Assembly (NCBI GenBank): GCA_003611805.1
Contig: RAYM01000012.1
Span: 124,001-188,000, forward strand
Direction of reading: 5' to 3'
DNA: 64,000 nt
Origin: a bacterium 1xD42-87
GTDB taxonomy: Bacteria; Bacillota; Clostridia; Lachnospirales; Lachnospiraceae
In this document: positions 16,836-25,780 of the stretch, one piece after another
Layout: every line of letters begins with the position of its first letter
Position numbering within the stretch: position 1 is the stretch's first letter
The notes under the pieces: model-generated
Databases searched by the model: none
What the model was told of the DNA's origin: nothing
Seen by the model: only the letters and a program-made list of their open reading frames with translations
Program-made: the position numbers and the translations under genes

Positions 16836-18203
16836 CTAAAATGGGAATTTCATACCACCTAAGCCGCCGAACATGCCGCGGCCTTTCCTGCCGCCCATCA
16901 TGCCGGGAATCTGTTTCATCATCTTCTGCGACTGCTCAAACTGCTTGATAAAACGGTTGACCACCGCAATATCAACCCCTGCCCCCTTGGCAATGCGGCC
17001 TTTTCTGCCGGGATTTAGGAGCTTGGGATTCTGCCGCTCCTGCGGCGTCATGCTGAGGACAATCGCCTCCATACGTGCAAGCTGTTTTTCATCCACCGCA
17101 GACTCGATGTCCGCCATCTGCTTGCCCATGCCGGGCATCATGCTCAGAATTCCGGATAGCCCGCCCATGTTGCGCATCTGTTTCATGCTCTCCAGATAGT
17201 CCTCGAAATCGAACTTGCCCTTTTTCATGCGGGCAGCCATCTCTTTTTCCTTGTCCTCGTCTATGTCGAGATTCTGCTGCACCTTCTCGATCAGCGTGAG
17301 CACATCGCCCATGCCCAGAATCCGGTTAGCCATACGGTCCGGGTAAAACTGTTCCAAATCGGAAAGCTTCTCCCCCATACCGATAAAGAGAATCGGCTTT
17401 CCCGTGACAGCCTTGATGGAAAGCGCCGCACCGCCTCTGGAATCGCCGTCCATCTTGGACAGGATCACTCCGTCCACGCCGACCTTTTCATCAAAGTCCT
17501 TCGCCACATTGACAGCGTCCTGACCGGTCATGGCGTCCACCACCAGAAGCGTCTGGTGCACGTCCACATTTTCCTTGATCTCAATCAGCTCCGCCATCAT
17601 CTCTTCGTCTATATGCAGACGCCCCGCCGTATCCAGAATCACCACGTTGTGACCGTTCTTCTGCGCGTGCTCAACCGCCGCCTTCGCGATATTGACCGGC
17701 TTGTGGTTTTCCCCCATGGAGAAAACGTCCACCTGCTGCTTTTCGCCGTTTACCTGTAACTGCTTAATCGCAGCGGGACGGTACACGTCACATGCCACAA
17801 GAAGCGGCTTCTTGCCTTTCAGCTTCAGTTTTCCCGCAATCTTCGCCGTAGTTGTGGTTTTACCTGCGCCCTGCAGACCGCACATCATAATGACCGTGAT
17901 GGACTTTCCCGGCTGCATGGTAATCTCCGTCGTCTCGGAGCCCATCAGGGACACCATTTCCTCATTTACGATCTTGATGACCATCTGCCCCGGATTTAAA
18001 CCGTTCAGCACATCCGCGCCGACAGCCCGCGCTTCCACAGACTTCACAAACTGTTTGACCACCTTGAAGTTGACGTCCGCCTCCAGAAGCGCCATCTTAA
18101 CCTCTTTTAACGCGGTCCTGACATCCTCCTCCGTGAGACGCCCCTTGCTTCTCAGATTCTTAAATACATTCTGCAGTTTATCTGTCAGACTCTCAAACGC
18201 CAT
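16836..18203 (-). CDS. ffh: Signal recognition particle protein Ffh
   Basis: GTPase of the SRP; it binds signal peptides and 4.5S/6S RNA and docks on FtsY (29126-30073). 455 residues: N domain, G domain with GLQGAGKTTTTAKIA (~106), DTAGRLHIDEEMM and SKMDGDSRGGAAL, then the methionine-rich M domain (~300-455) ending MMKQIPGMMGGRKGRGMFGG. Cotranscribed with ylxM upstream, 83 bp away. Confidence 0.98.
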   Translation of the reverse strand: MAFESLTDKLQNVFKNLRSKGRLTEEDVRTALKEVKMALLEADVNFKVVKQFVKSVEARAVGADVLNGLNPGQMVIKIVNEEMVSLMGSETTEITMQPGKSITVIMMCGLQGAGKTTTTAKIAGKLKLKGKKPLLVACDVYRPAAIKQLQVNGEKQQVDVFSMGENHKPVNIAKAAVEHAQKNGHNVVILDTAGRLHIDEEMMAELIEIKENVDVHQTLLVVDAMTGQDAVNVAKDFDEKVGVDGVILSKMDGDSRGGAALSIKAVTGKPILFIGMGEKLSDLEQFYPDRMANRILGMGDVLTLIEKVQQNLDIDEDKEKEMAARMKKGKFDFEDYLESMKQMRNMGGLSGILSMMPGMGKQMADIESAVDEKQLARMEAIVLSMTPQERQNPKLLNPGRKGRIAKGAGVDIAVVNRFIKQFEQSQKMMKQIPGMMGGRKGRGMFGGLGGMKFPF

Positions 18204-18286
18204 CTGATCTTACGCCTTTCTGCCAAACATGGCGGCACACCTGTTCCCAAAAGTTTTTTGACGGATACGAACCTGCCGCCCCGAAA

Positions 18287-18640
18287 CTATAATTCCTGCA
18301 TAATCTTTGCCGACAGTTCCCTGACCTGTGAACCGTAAGATGCCGGATCCGCCAGCTCCCCTCTCTCATACTGCTCGGAAAGGCGGTTGATCTGCGCGAT
18401 CTTTTCCTTGATGTGCGCAAATTTTTCCACCAGCTTCAGCTTCTCCTCGTATCCGAGGAGCGCCCTGTCACAGCGTTTCACAATATCGTGCACCGCCTGC
18501 CTGCTGATCCCCTGTGCCTCCGCGATCTCTCCCAGCGAAAGGTTCTCATACACAACGCTCTCGTAAATCTCCTGCTGGTGTCCAGTCAGCAGTTCCCCAT
18601 AGAAATCATATAATAAACCCTGTTCTACGATCTTTTCCAT
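18287..18640 (-). CDS. ylxM: YlxM family (UPF0122) SRP-associated HTH protein
   Basis: 117-residue protein with a sigma-70 region-4-like helix-turn-helix, YENLSLGEIAEAQGISRQAVHDIVKR (~30-55), followed by a coiled-coil tail. In streptococci YlxM associates with Ffh and modulates its GTPase activity. It is first in the long operon and has a clear promoter at 18728-18756. Confidence 0.94.
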   Translation of the reverse strand: MEKIVEQGLLYDFYGELLTGHQQEIYESVVYENLSLGEIAEAQGISRQAVHDIVKRCDRALLGYEEKLKLVEKFAHIKEKIAQINRLSEQYERGELADPASYGSQVRELSAKIMQEL

Positions 18641-18727
18641 GTTTTCACCACTTCTGCGCCGTTTCTGTCCCGGCTTTGCCGAGGCGGCGCACCGATGAAA
18701 TATAGGCAGACGACCGCCGACTTTTGC

Positions 18728-18756
18728 ATTTTACAATAGGAGGGGCTGTGTGTCAA
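18728..18756 (-). promoter_or_regulatory. Promoter of the ylxM-ffh-...-pgeF operon
   Basis: Minus-strand TTGACA (18751-18756), 17-bp spacer, TAAAAT (18728-18733). Predicted start near 18721, leader ~80 nt. Likely the main promoter for genes as far as 8103. Confidence 0.82.
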
Positions 18757-18772
18757 GTATTTTTTCTTGACA
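18751..18772. promoter_or_regulatory. Inverted repeat overlapping the ylxM -35
   Basis: Perfect 7-bp arms TGTCAAG / CTTGACA with an 8-nt T-rich spacer; one arm contains the -35 hexamer. Possible operator, or the remains of a small terminator for upstream transcription. Confidence 0.4.
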
Positions 18773-18847
18773 CATTACTATTGCCCTGCGCTCTTAAGTC
18801 TCCCGTTCCTCTCGCTTCTTCCGCAGCAGTAATTTTCTGTATCAAAT

Positions 18848-18889
18848 CACCGCTCTCAATACTTACCAAAGTACAGGAGCGGTGCCTTT
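18848..18889. terminator. Hairpin between the XRE gene and ylxM promoter
   Basis: CACCGCTC pairs with GAGCGGTG around a 21-nt loop. T-rich tail (CCTTTTTGA) on the plus side, weaker on the minus side. It probably ends the XRE-ABC transcript. The rest of 18641-18947 holds only the ylxM promoter and leader; I see no gene in it. Confidence 0.6.
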
Positions 18890-18947
18890 TTGATCTAAAA
18901 TCCTGTTTTTCTCCAATTTGCAACTATGCTGCTGCCCGACAGACACA

Positions 18948-19463
18948 TCATTCAACCAACGACCGACGCGTCAGGCAAACCCCGATGACTGCCCCAATCA
19001 AAGCAAACGGTGCTATCCGAACATACAGCCACTCAAATGCATGAATCATAACCCCGGCAACTGCAGTTTCCGGGTGACTATAATCCCACCCCAGATAAGG
19101 GCTGTTCCATACAATCAGGGCGGCAAAACCAGCCACTATAACTACGCTCAATGAGAGAAAAAACCAATGGAGCGCTTTTCGTCTCGCCGCTTTTCCCCGC
19201 GCAAGCTGTAGGTTTATGACTTCAAGTTTCTCAGAAATTACTTTTAAGTCATCCGCCTCCGTCTCCACAACGGTTTCTCCCAGCAGTGTGCTTACAGGTG
19301 TTTCAAACGCCTCTGACAGGAAAATAAGCATATCGGCATCAGGAACCGACAATCCTTGCTCCCATTTTGAAATCGTCTGCCTCACCACATGCAGTTTGAC
19401 TGCAAGTTCCTCCTGTGAAAGTCCTTTGGATTTTCTGATTGTTTTAATATTTTCATTCAGCAT
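18948..19463 (-). CDS. XRE-family regulator with membrane tail
   Basis: 171 residues: N-terminal helix-turn-helix (NIKTIRKSKGLSQEELAVKLHVVRQTISKWEQG, ~5-40), a charged helical linker, then two membrane helices (LHWFFLSLSVVIVAGFAALIVW and APFALIGAVIGVCL). Start at ATG 19463, which follows AAAGGAGG; the frame is open 19 codons further up without a site. Encoded at the end of an ABC-transporter/two-component block, so a membrane-linked regulator of that module is likely, but this is inference. Confidence 0.88.
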   Translation of the reverse strand: MLNENIKTIRKSKGLSQEELAVKLHVVRQTISKWEQGLSVPDADMLIFLSEAFETPVSTLLGETVVETEADDLKVISEKLEVINLQLARGKAARRKALHWFFLSLSVVIVAGFAALIVWNSPYLGWDYSHPETAVAGVMIHAFEWLYVRIAPFALIGAVIGVCLTRRSLVE

Positions 19464-19541
19464 CAACAATGCCCTCCTTTCACCACCATGATACGGAAGA
19501 ACCCCCATTGCGGCAAGCAACGCAGATTAACATTGGACCGC

Positions 19542-21572
19542 CTACATCATCGTATCATCCCGCAAAACCTCCGCCAGATCCATCCCCCGCATTCTGCGCC
19601 AGCTCAGATAGTATGCGAGCGCCACCGTGCCGCCGACCGAAAGCACAAACGCGCCGATTGGCACAAAAGGCGCCTCAGCCAGAAACTCCGCCGGATTCAT
19701 ATAACTTGCCTTTAACATAGCGCCCACCGCCAAGACTGCGACGCCCGACGCCCACAGCATCGGGCGTGCCACAAGCGCAAATGCCTCAATACAGAACATT
19801 TTCCGCAGTTCTCCCGGCGTCATGCCCACGGAAAGATATCTGGCAAACTCCCGCTTCCTCTGCCGCACAAAGCCAAGGGCATTGGAAAACACGTTGCCCA
19901 GGCCGATCAGCGCGAGCAGCACACAAAAAGTCCCCAGCACGAGCAGCATTCCCTGTATCTTCTCATCGTTCGTCTCATATTCCCGGATGCGGTTCTCACT
20001 CTCTGTCGTATAAGCTCCCGCAAGGCTTTTTTCGATTTCTCCCTGAATCGTATCCAGTTCTTCCAGACTGACTCCTTCCCGACAGAGAATCCGAATGAAC
20101 GTATCTTCCTTCGCGCCGCCTGTCCGCCTCTCGATTTCCTTCCACAGACTCGCCGGGACAAAGTGCACCAGCTCGTACTTGTCAATCGTGGCGTATTCTT
20201 CCCGCAATACGGGAACTTCTTCCGTATAGGCAATAACTGGAATCTCCGCCGTCTCCGCGCAGTCCGAAACCGACATTTCCGCAGCCACACCGCCCGTCCG
20301 CGCTACAAGCCTTGTCGTGCCCGCTTCCTTTATATAGGGCATATACTGCGGATGTCTGAAATCCGGATTGGTCACGTCACAGATGAGATTGCGTATTACC
20401 GCCCCGTCCGTCCGTTGTAGCGCGCCTATTGCTTCACAGTATGCCAGAAAACTCGCGTCATCCATTACGACAATCGGCGCACTCACTCTAAAAAATTCCC
20501 CGTCCCGCTCCACATACTTCCCGCTATCGTGGAAAAATCCTCCGTTCGCCCTCATTTCCCCACTCAGATTTTCCTCCGACAGCAGACTCTTCGCCTGCGC
20601 CTTCTGGTACACAATCACGTCATCCACACCCGGTATCTGCCGCAGTTTCTCCGCCTCCCCAAAACTGCCTATCCCCGTGTCTTTCACCGTAACCATAATG
20701 TCCCATGCGTCCTGATATTTTTCAAAGTATGTCTCCCTCGTGCTGATTTCCGACAGGGTAAAAAAACATTGCATCAGTGCAAAGGCCGTCATGGACAAAA
20801 GAAGCGACACCGACGCCGTCCGAAGCGCCTTTCGCTGTACCCGCAACGCGTTTCCCGCCAACTCTCCTTCCACGCCGAATATAAGGGAAAGTAACGGAGA
20901 ATTGCATTTTCTTCTCGGTTCCAGCTCCCGTGTATTTCTGATCGCTTCAAGCGGCGTCATCACGCTCAGTTTCCTTGCCGGTATCCATGCTGATATCCCT
21001 ATGGTGATTGCCGTTATCAACAGCGTAAACAAAAGAATCAGCGGATGGTACCCGAACACTGACGCCCGTCTGCCTTCCATCTCCTGTGCCAACATCTCCA
21101 ACAGAGCCAGAAGCCCCATACTCCCCGCTATGCCAAGCAGCGTTCCCAGAAGAATCGGCGCCGCGCACAGGTATGCCGCCTCCTGCAAGAGACAGGTCCG
21201 AATCTGTCTCGGTGTCGCCCCGATGCTGGACAAAATACCGAACTGGTGGATTCTCGCCTGCATGGACACCGCGAAGGCATTGTGTATGATAACGATAAGC
21301 GAAAAGGAGGCAAGCCCCATTATCAATAGAAACAGCGGAAATACCAGCCTTGGCGCCTCATCGTTTGCGTCGCGCACCAGATACATCGCCATCAGCGCAT
21401 ACTGGTCTCCCTCCGCCCGCAGCCGTTCCACCTCATACTTCCACATATTGTAAAACTGACAGCTTAACAATGATAAAAGCAGCGACGAAATAAACGCGGC
21501 TGTCATAACGGAAACGGCGGCAGAGCGGTTGTTTTTCAGATAACCCGACGAATATTCTCTCCACATCTGCAC
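19542..21572 (-). CDS. FtsX-like ABC transporter permease (Bce/MacB type)
   Basis: 676-residue permease with about eight membrane helices: one at ~20-42, three between ~78 and 210 (first FtsX domain, including IHNAFAVSMQARIHQFGILSSIGATPRQIR), one at ~250-270, then a ~260-residue extracytoplasmic region, and three at ~535-665. The GVSLEELDTIQGEIEKSL segment belongs to the external region. Its start overlaps the last base of the ATPase gene. With the adjacent ATPase, kinase and regulator it resembles modules that sense and remove cell-wall-active peptides. Substrate unknown. Confidence 0.9.
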   Translation of the reverse strand: MQMWREYSSGYLKNNRSAAVSVMTAAFISSLLLSLLSCQFYNMWKYEVERLRAEGDQYALMAMYLVRDANDEAPRLVFPLFLLIMGLASFSLIVIIHNAFAVSMQARIHQFGILSSIGATPRQIRTCLLQEAAYLCAAPILLGTLLGIAGSMGLLALLEMLAQEMEGRRASVFGYHPLILLFTLLITAITIGISAWIPARKLSVMTPLEAIRNTRELEPRRKCNSPLLSLIFGVEGELAGNALRVQRKALRTASVSLLLSMTAFALMQCFFTLSEISTRETYFEKYQDAWDIMVTVKDTGIGSFGEAEKLRQIPGVDDVIVYQKAQAKSLLSEENLSGEMRANGGFFHDSGKYVERDGEFFRVSAPIVVMDDASFLAYCEAIGALQRTDGAVIRNLICDVTNPDFRHPQYMPYIKEAGTTRLVARTGGVAAEMSVSDCAETAEIPVIAYTEEVPVLREEYATIDKYELVHFVPASLWKEIERRTGGAKEDTFIRILCREGVSLEELDTIQGEIEKSLAGAYTTESENRIREYETNDEKIQGMLLVLGTFCVLLALIGLGNVFSNALGFVRQRKREFARYLSVGMTPGELRKMFCIEAFALVARPMLWASGVAVLAVGAMLKASYMNPAEFLAEAPFVPIGAFVLSVGGTVALAYYLSWRRMRGMDLAEVLRDDTMM

Positions 21573-22252
21573 TACCTCCTTCTCTCGTCGCCCACAATAC
21601 GGCCGTCCTCTATGGTGATGATTCTGTCTGCCTCCAGCGCGATCTTTTCATCGTGGGTAATCAGCACTATGGTCTGCTTCATATTCCGGTTGGAGAGTTT
21701 GAGCATATCCATAATTTCCCCGGAATTTTTCTGATCCAGATTGCCTGTCGGCTCGTCTGCCAGCAATAACGCCGGTCGGTAAATCAGGGAACGGGCGATT
21801 GCCACCCTCTGCTGCTGCCCGCCCGAAAGCTGATTCGGCAAAGCCTCCAGCCGTTCGGAGATGCCAAGCGTCTTTACCACCTCTTCAAAGTACGCCTCGT
21901 CCGGTTTCTTTTTATCCAGTGTAAGCGGCATCAGAATGTTTTTCCTGACCGTCAGCGTGGGAATCAGATTATAAAACTGGTATACCAGCCCCACCTTTCT
22001 GCGCCGGAATATCGCCGCCTGTGTCTGATTCAGCCCGGCGAGGTCGGTCCCTTCCACGGTTGCCCTGCCGCCCGTCGGCTTATCCACACTGCCGAGAATA
22101 TGCAGCAACGTGGATTTGCCGGAGCCGGAAGCCCCTGTAACCGCCACAAATTCTCCCCTTTCAATCTCAAGGTCAATCCCCGCAAGCGCCGTCACCCGGT
22201 TGTCCCCGGAGCCGTACACCTTACTGACCCCTTCGCATGTCAAAATATTCAT
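21572..22252 (-). CDS. ABC transporter ATP-binding protein (MacB/Bce family)
   Basis: 226-residue ATPase. Walker A GASGSGKSTLLHIL (~38), Q-loop LVYQFYNLIPTLTVRKN, signature LSGGQQQRVAIARSL and Walker B LLLADEPTGNLD. ATG at 22252 chosen for the AAGGAGG ten bases upstream. Overlaps the permease start by one base. It has its own promoter region at 22318-22391, separate from the kinase gene. Confidence 0.94.
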   Translation of the reverse strand: MNILTCEGVSKVYGSGDNRVTALAGIDLEIERGEFVAVTGASGSGKSTLLHILGSVDKPTGGRATVEGTDLAGLNQTQAAIFRRRKVGLVYQFYNLIPTLTVRKNILMPLTLDKKKPDEAYFEEVVKTLGISERLEALPNQLSGGQQQRVAIARSLIYRPALLLADEPTGNLDQKNSGEIMDMLKLSNRNMKQTIVLITHDEKIALEADRIITIEDGRIVGDERRR

Positions 22253-22317
22253 CCGTCTGTTTCCTCCTTCATTTCTCATAATCAAGTCATAGCGAAACAC
22301 TTTTTTGATTTTGATAT

Positions 22318-22391
22318 GTTGTGCACAACGACTACAAAGTTTACGATGCGTTTCGCATCTACCTAATAATCATAACAGGAGAAAGTGACAA
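22318..22391 (-). promoter_or_regulatory. Promoter and palindromes ahead of the ABC genes
   Basis: Minus-strand TTGTCA (22386-22391), 17-bp spacer, TATTAG (22363-22368). Two perfect inverted repeats follow at or just after the predicted start: GATGCG-TTT-CGCATC (22345-22359) and the 12-bp palindrome GTTGTGCACAAC (22318-22329). They are good operator candidates for the XRE or OmpR-type regulator of this module. Confidence 0.5.
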
Positions 22392-22392
22392 C

Positions 22393-23376
22393 TCAGTGAC
22401 GGTAAAAACGGATCTCAAAACAGGCGCCGCCCTCCGGCAGATTCCTCGCCCGTATGGTGCCGTTCTGCCGCATGATTAACTCCTTTGCCAGAGCAAGACC
22501 GATTCCGATACCTCCTTCACCCGCATGTTTCCCCCGGTAAAACCGCTCAAAGAGACAAGGCAAATCTTCCCTGTCGAATCCCGCCCCCTCATCCTGTATC
22601 CGTATTTCCGTATATAACGGGTTCTGTTCATAAAAGCAGCGGACACATCCGCCCGCATTGTGCTCCGCACAGTTTTTCATCAGGTTCATAACCGCCTCCA
22701 TGGTCCAGTCCGGATCAACCACAACCAGCATCTCCCCTTGCTCCGGAATGTCCACGGAAACTTTCCAATACGCGAAAATCTCCTGCAGATTATCCGCCGC
22801 CAGCACAAGCAGCGTATAGACGTCCGTCGCCTCCCTCTTTAAGACCAGCGTACCCGCGTCCAGACGCGCAAGGAGCAGCAGCGCTTCTTCCAGATGCGTC
22901 AGCCTCGTAAGCTGCTTCATAATCTGCTCCCGCTCCTCCTTCTCCTCCCCACCGTCTCTCTCCTCCATTGTCTGTACCACCAAAGAAACCGTCGTGATCG
23001 GCGTCTTGATCTGATGGGCGATATTGGACAGATTCTTCGCGAACTCGCTTTTCGTCCGCACCGCCTCCTCTCTCGTCTGATAAAGATAGGTCACTGTCTT
23101 ATAAATCTGGTCCTCCAGCCTGGAAAGCTCATCCTCCCCCAGCGCGGAAAGCACCGGCGCGTTTCCCGTATTTGCCTGTTCAAGATACGCCGTCAATACC
23201 TGGATACGCTGTCTCTCTCTTCTCCATTGAACCATAAACCCGGTCAGCAGAAGAAACGCACCCGCCAACCTGCAGATATACCAGCCCGAAACCAGCATAA
23301 CGGCAGCGCCGGAAACAGACAGGACAGCCGGCAGAAAACAGGCGCCGTCTGCTTTTTTATATTTCACCCTTCCCAT
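22393..23376 (-). CDS. Short-loop (Bce-like) sensor histidine kinase
   Basis: 327 residues. Two closely spaced membrane helices near the N-terminus (ACFLPAVLSVSGAAVMLVSG and AGAFLLLTGFMV) with only a few residues outside: the intramembrane-sensing architecture. H-box NIAHQIKTPITTVSL, N-box MEAVMNLMKNCAEH, G-box GIGIGLALAKELI. The ATG at 23376 overlaps the response-regulator stop by 13 bases, with GGAGG inside the regulator gene. Likely takes its signal from the adjacent ABC transporter. Confidence 0.92.
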   Translation of the reverse strand: MGRVKYKKADGACFLPAVLSVSGAAVMLVSGWYICRLAGAFLLLTGFMVQWRRERQRIQVLTAYLEQANTGNAPVLSALGEDELSRLEDQIYKTVTYLYQTREEAVRTKSEFAKNLSNIAHQIKTPITTVSLVVQTMEERDGGEEKEEREQIMKQLTRLTHLEEALLLLARLDAGTLVLKREATDVYTLLVLAADNLQEIFAYWKVSVDIPEQGEMLVVVDPDWTMEAVMNLMKNCAEHNAGGCVRCFYEQNPLYTEIRIQDEGAGFDREDLPCLFERFYRGKHAGEGGIGIGLALAKELIMRQNGTIRARNLPEGGACFEIRFYRH

Positions 23377-24044
23377 AACATATCCTCCATGCGGTAACCC
23401 ACGCTTCTGACTGTTTTCAGGCATGCCGGCTGGTGCAGCTTGTCACGCAGACGCTTGACCGTTACACTCAATGTATTGTCATTCACATAGTTTCCGTTCA
23501 CATCCCAGACCTGTTCCAACAGTTTTTCCCTGGTGACAATCCTGCCCTTATTTCTCATCAGGCACATAAGCACCTGATACTCCGCCGCACTCAAACTCAC
23601 TTCCTCCGATCCGCAGGTAACCAGCATACGGTTTAGATCCATCGTGATCCCGCCGCAGGACAGATACTGCCCGCTCACATTTCCGCTTCTTCTGAGGAGC
23701 GCCTGCACTCTGGAATATAATACCTCCAGCGCGAAAGGTTTCACCACATAATCGTCCGCTCCGCTCTCGAATCCTGAAACAATATCCGCGCTGTCACCCC
23801 GCACCGTCAGAAAAATAATTGGCAATTCCTTCCATGACCCGCGAATCCACTGACACAGCCCGTCCCCGCGCCCGTCCGGCATATTCCAGTCCAAAAGCAC
23901 CATGGCAGGCAGACGTCGTGAAAGCGCCAGCTTTACTTCCGCGAGCGTGCCGTATATCGACACTTTTATATTCTTCCGTTCCAGATACGCCTTCACCATC
24001 CCCGCAATATTCGGATCGTCTTCCGCATAATATAGTTCCGTCAT
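23364..24044 (-). CDS. OmpR-family response regulator of the Bce-like module
   Basis: 226 residues. Receiver with EDD near residue 8, phospho-Asp in MVLLDWNMPDGRG (~52) and Lys in YVVKPFALEVL; C-terminal winged helix AAEYQVLMCLMRNKGRIVTREKLLEQVW and VTVKRLRDKL. First gene of the kinase pair, divergent from the PocR gene at 24164; its promoter lies in the shared region. Confidence 0.94.
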   Translation of the reverse strand: MTELYYAEDDPNIAGMVKAYLERKNIKVSIYGTLAEVKLALSRRLPAMVLLDWNMPDGRGDGLCQWIRGSWKELPIIFLTVRGDSADIVSGFESGADDYVVKPFALEVLYSRVQALLRRSGNVSGQYLSCGGITMDLNRMLVTCGSEEVSLSAAEYQVLMCLMRNKGRIVTREKLLEQVWDVNGNYVNDNTLSVTVKRLRDKLHQPACLKTVRSVGYRMEDMLWEG

Positions 24045-24082
24045 TCCACTGTTCCACCTTTTCTGTCTGAATTATATTTTGT

Positions 24083-24130
24083 ATTATACCATACAAAAAG
24101 ATAGGCATCTTCCAAAAAACATGCTATAAT
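24083..24130. promoter_or_regulatory. Divergent promoters for the response regulator and the PocR gene
   Basis: Plus strand: extended -10 TGCTATAAT (TATAAT at 24125-24130) with TAGGCA 17 bp upstream (24102-24107). Minus strand: extended -10 TGGTATAAT (TATAAT at 24083-24088). The two promoters face away from one another within 120 bp, so they may share a regulator. Confidence 0.65.
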
Positions 24131-24163
24131 ATATACAATATTGCTGAAGGAGGGGAAACCGAC

Positions 24164-24937
24164 ATGAAACTCTCAGATTTTATGGATATGTCGCATTTGC
24201 AGGAAGTGCAGGATGCCTTTTCTGCCGCCACTGGTCTTGCCGCCATCGCGATTGACACAGAAGGCAACTACATTACCAAAGGGAGCGGTTTCACGGATTT
24301 CTGCATGAAATATACCAGAGGATGTCCGGAAGGCGCAAAACGCTGTAAGAAATGCGATGCCGACGGTCATGGCGTCTATGAATGTCATGCCGGGCTGATG
24401 GATTTTGCCAATGATATTATCCTGAATGGCGAAAAAGTCGGCGCTATCATCGGCGGACAGGTTCTTCCGCACGAGCCGGATGAGGAAAAATTCAAAACAA
24501 TCGCCGGGGAGCTTGGCATTGATCCAGACACCTATGTCCGCGCTGTTCAGAAAGTGCCCGTGCGTTCGGAGAAAGCAATCCGTGCGGCGGCTTCTCTCTT
24601 AAGCGATGTCGTGAACCGCATGGTTTTACAGGAATATTTGAGCGCTACAGAATATAAAAAGATTCATGTGTGGGAAAAAGAAATCGCAAATGCCACAGAA
24701 ACCGTGGCGCGGATCAAAGAAAATACCAGAGAACTTGAGGGTATCGCCTCCAAGCAGACGATCATGGCGTTAAACGCTTCCATCGAGACGGCGAGGGTCG
24801 GCGCGGCAGGCGCCGGGTTCGGCATTATCGCGAAACAGATGGGCACCTTTTCCAAACAGTCCACGGAAATCTATAAGAAGATTACGCAGGACGCCAACAG
24901 TATCGCTGAATCCATACATAAGATGAACGAAACCTGA
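24164..24937 (+). CDS. Soluble PocR-domain protein with minimal chemoreceptor hairpin
   Basis: 257 residues, no membrane segment. Residues ~1-160 match the PocR ligand-binding domain, with its Cys pattern CMKYTRGCPEGAKRCKKCD and a further YECHAG. Residues ~165-257 are helical and contain a shortened methyl-accepting signalling tip, QTIMALNASIETARVGAAGAGFG, followed by a brief return helix. No HAMP or adaptation regions remain, so it is a mini-receptor that may trap other receptors or CheW. SD AAGGAGGGG precedes the ATG. Single-gene unit with its own terminator. Confidence 0.85.
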   Translation: MKLSDFMDMSHLQEVQDAFSAATGLAAIAIDTEGNYITKGSGFTDFCMKYTRGCPEGAKRCKKCDADGHGVYECHAGLMDFANDIILNGEKVGAIIGGQVLPHEPDEEKFKTIAGELGIDPDTYVRAVQKVPVRSEKAIRAAASLLSDVVNRMVLQEYLSATEYKKIHVWEKEIANATETVARIKENTRELEGIASKQTIMALNASIETARVGAAGAGFGIIAKQMGTFSKQSTEIYKKITQDANSIAESIHKMNET

Positions 24938-24963
24938 TCCGAATTTTCATAAACGTGCTAAGA

Positions 24964-25001
24964 AAAAAGCTGTCACCTGTTTTTACAGAGGACAGCTTTT
25001 T
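24964..25001. terminator. Bidirectional intrinsic terminator
   Basis: AAAAAGCTGTC pairs with GACAGCTTTTT around a 16-nt loop; T-runs on both strands. Ends the PocR gene (plus) and the 222-aa gene (minus). Confidence 0.88.
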
Positions 25002-25046
25002 CATACTTTCCATCAAATTCCGCTTTGCAGAATCTCTGGTCCGGCG

Positions 25047-25715
25047 TTACACGACAATCTCCAGATACCCCACCATCTTCGCCATATCGAACTCCTTGAT
25101 CACGCCCAGATTGGGATCATAGTATTTCCCGTCATACCCTACAAGATAATGGCTGTATCTGCCCATGCGCTCCATGATGATCGTACACTTCGGCAGCTCC
25201 ACGCTCTTGCCAAGGGTATACACAATCTTATCCGCATGGCGGATGCCCAGATATTCCAACGTTGCGATCATTTTACTCATGTTCGCCTGCCACTCCCGGC
25301 ACTTCATAATATCGCACGCCTCGTCTAACGTCGTCCCCGCGATCATAGCGATGCAGGACTGTCCGCACAGACCGTCCCAAGGCTGTGTCACCAGCTCCAC
25401 CCCGTCGATTTTACGGATGGGATGCTCCACACTATAGGGACTGTCACCGATTCTTCCCATGACATTTCCCACAATCTCAATGGAAATCAGGTATTTTTTG
25501 CCAAGCTCCACCTTGGAGAGCGTATCCTGACTCACCGGGATATCATAGTACCCCTGCCCCTTCGGCAGCAGATCGCAGATAAAGCACACATCGTCAAAGC
25601 AGACCCGCACCGGCGCGTCACCCACCTTCTCGCATACCTCCCAGACATTGAAGGGCACGGAGATGGCATTTTCATTCTCCCGAAATTCCACAGTACCTTC
25701 AAATTCGTATTTCAT
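25047..25715 (-). CDS. DUF1905-like domain fused to a papain-like/C39-like domain
   Basis: 222 residues, no signal peptide. Residues ~1-85 (FEGTVEFRENENAISVPFNVWE, VCFICDLLPKGQGYYDIPVS) look like a DUF1905 beta-barrel. Residues ~105-222 have a papain-like arrangement: Cys in DGLCGQSCIAMIAG, His in RYSHYLVGY and Asp in KYYDPNLG. The spacing fits a bacteriocin-peptidase-like (C39) fold that could be catalytic. The gene lies downstream of the muramidase gene on the same strand. Function unknown; family assignment is by eye. Confidence 0.62.
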   Translation of the reverse strand: MKYEFEGTVEFRENENAISVPFNVWEVCEKVGDAPVRVCFDDVCFICDLLPKGQGYYDIPVSQDTLSKVELGKKYLISIEIVGNVMGRIGDSPYSVEHPIRKIDGVELVTQPWDGLCGQSCIAMIAGTTLDEACDIMKCREWQANMSKMIATLEYLGIRHADKIVYTLGKSVELPKCTIIMERMGRYSHYLVGYDGKYYDPNLGVIKEFDMAKMVGYLEIVV

Positions 25716-25780
25716 GTCGTAACCCTGCCTTTCTTTTTTGTATTTTCACGGCGCAGACCTCTCACCGCTGTTTGCCGCCC

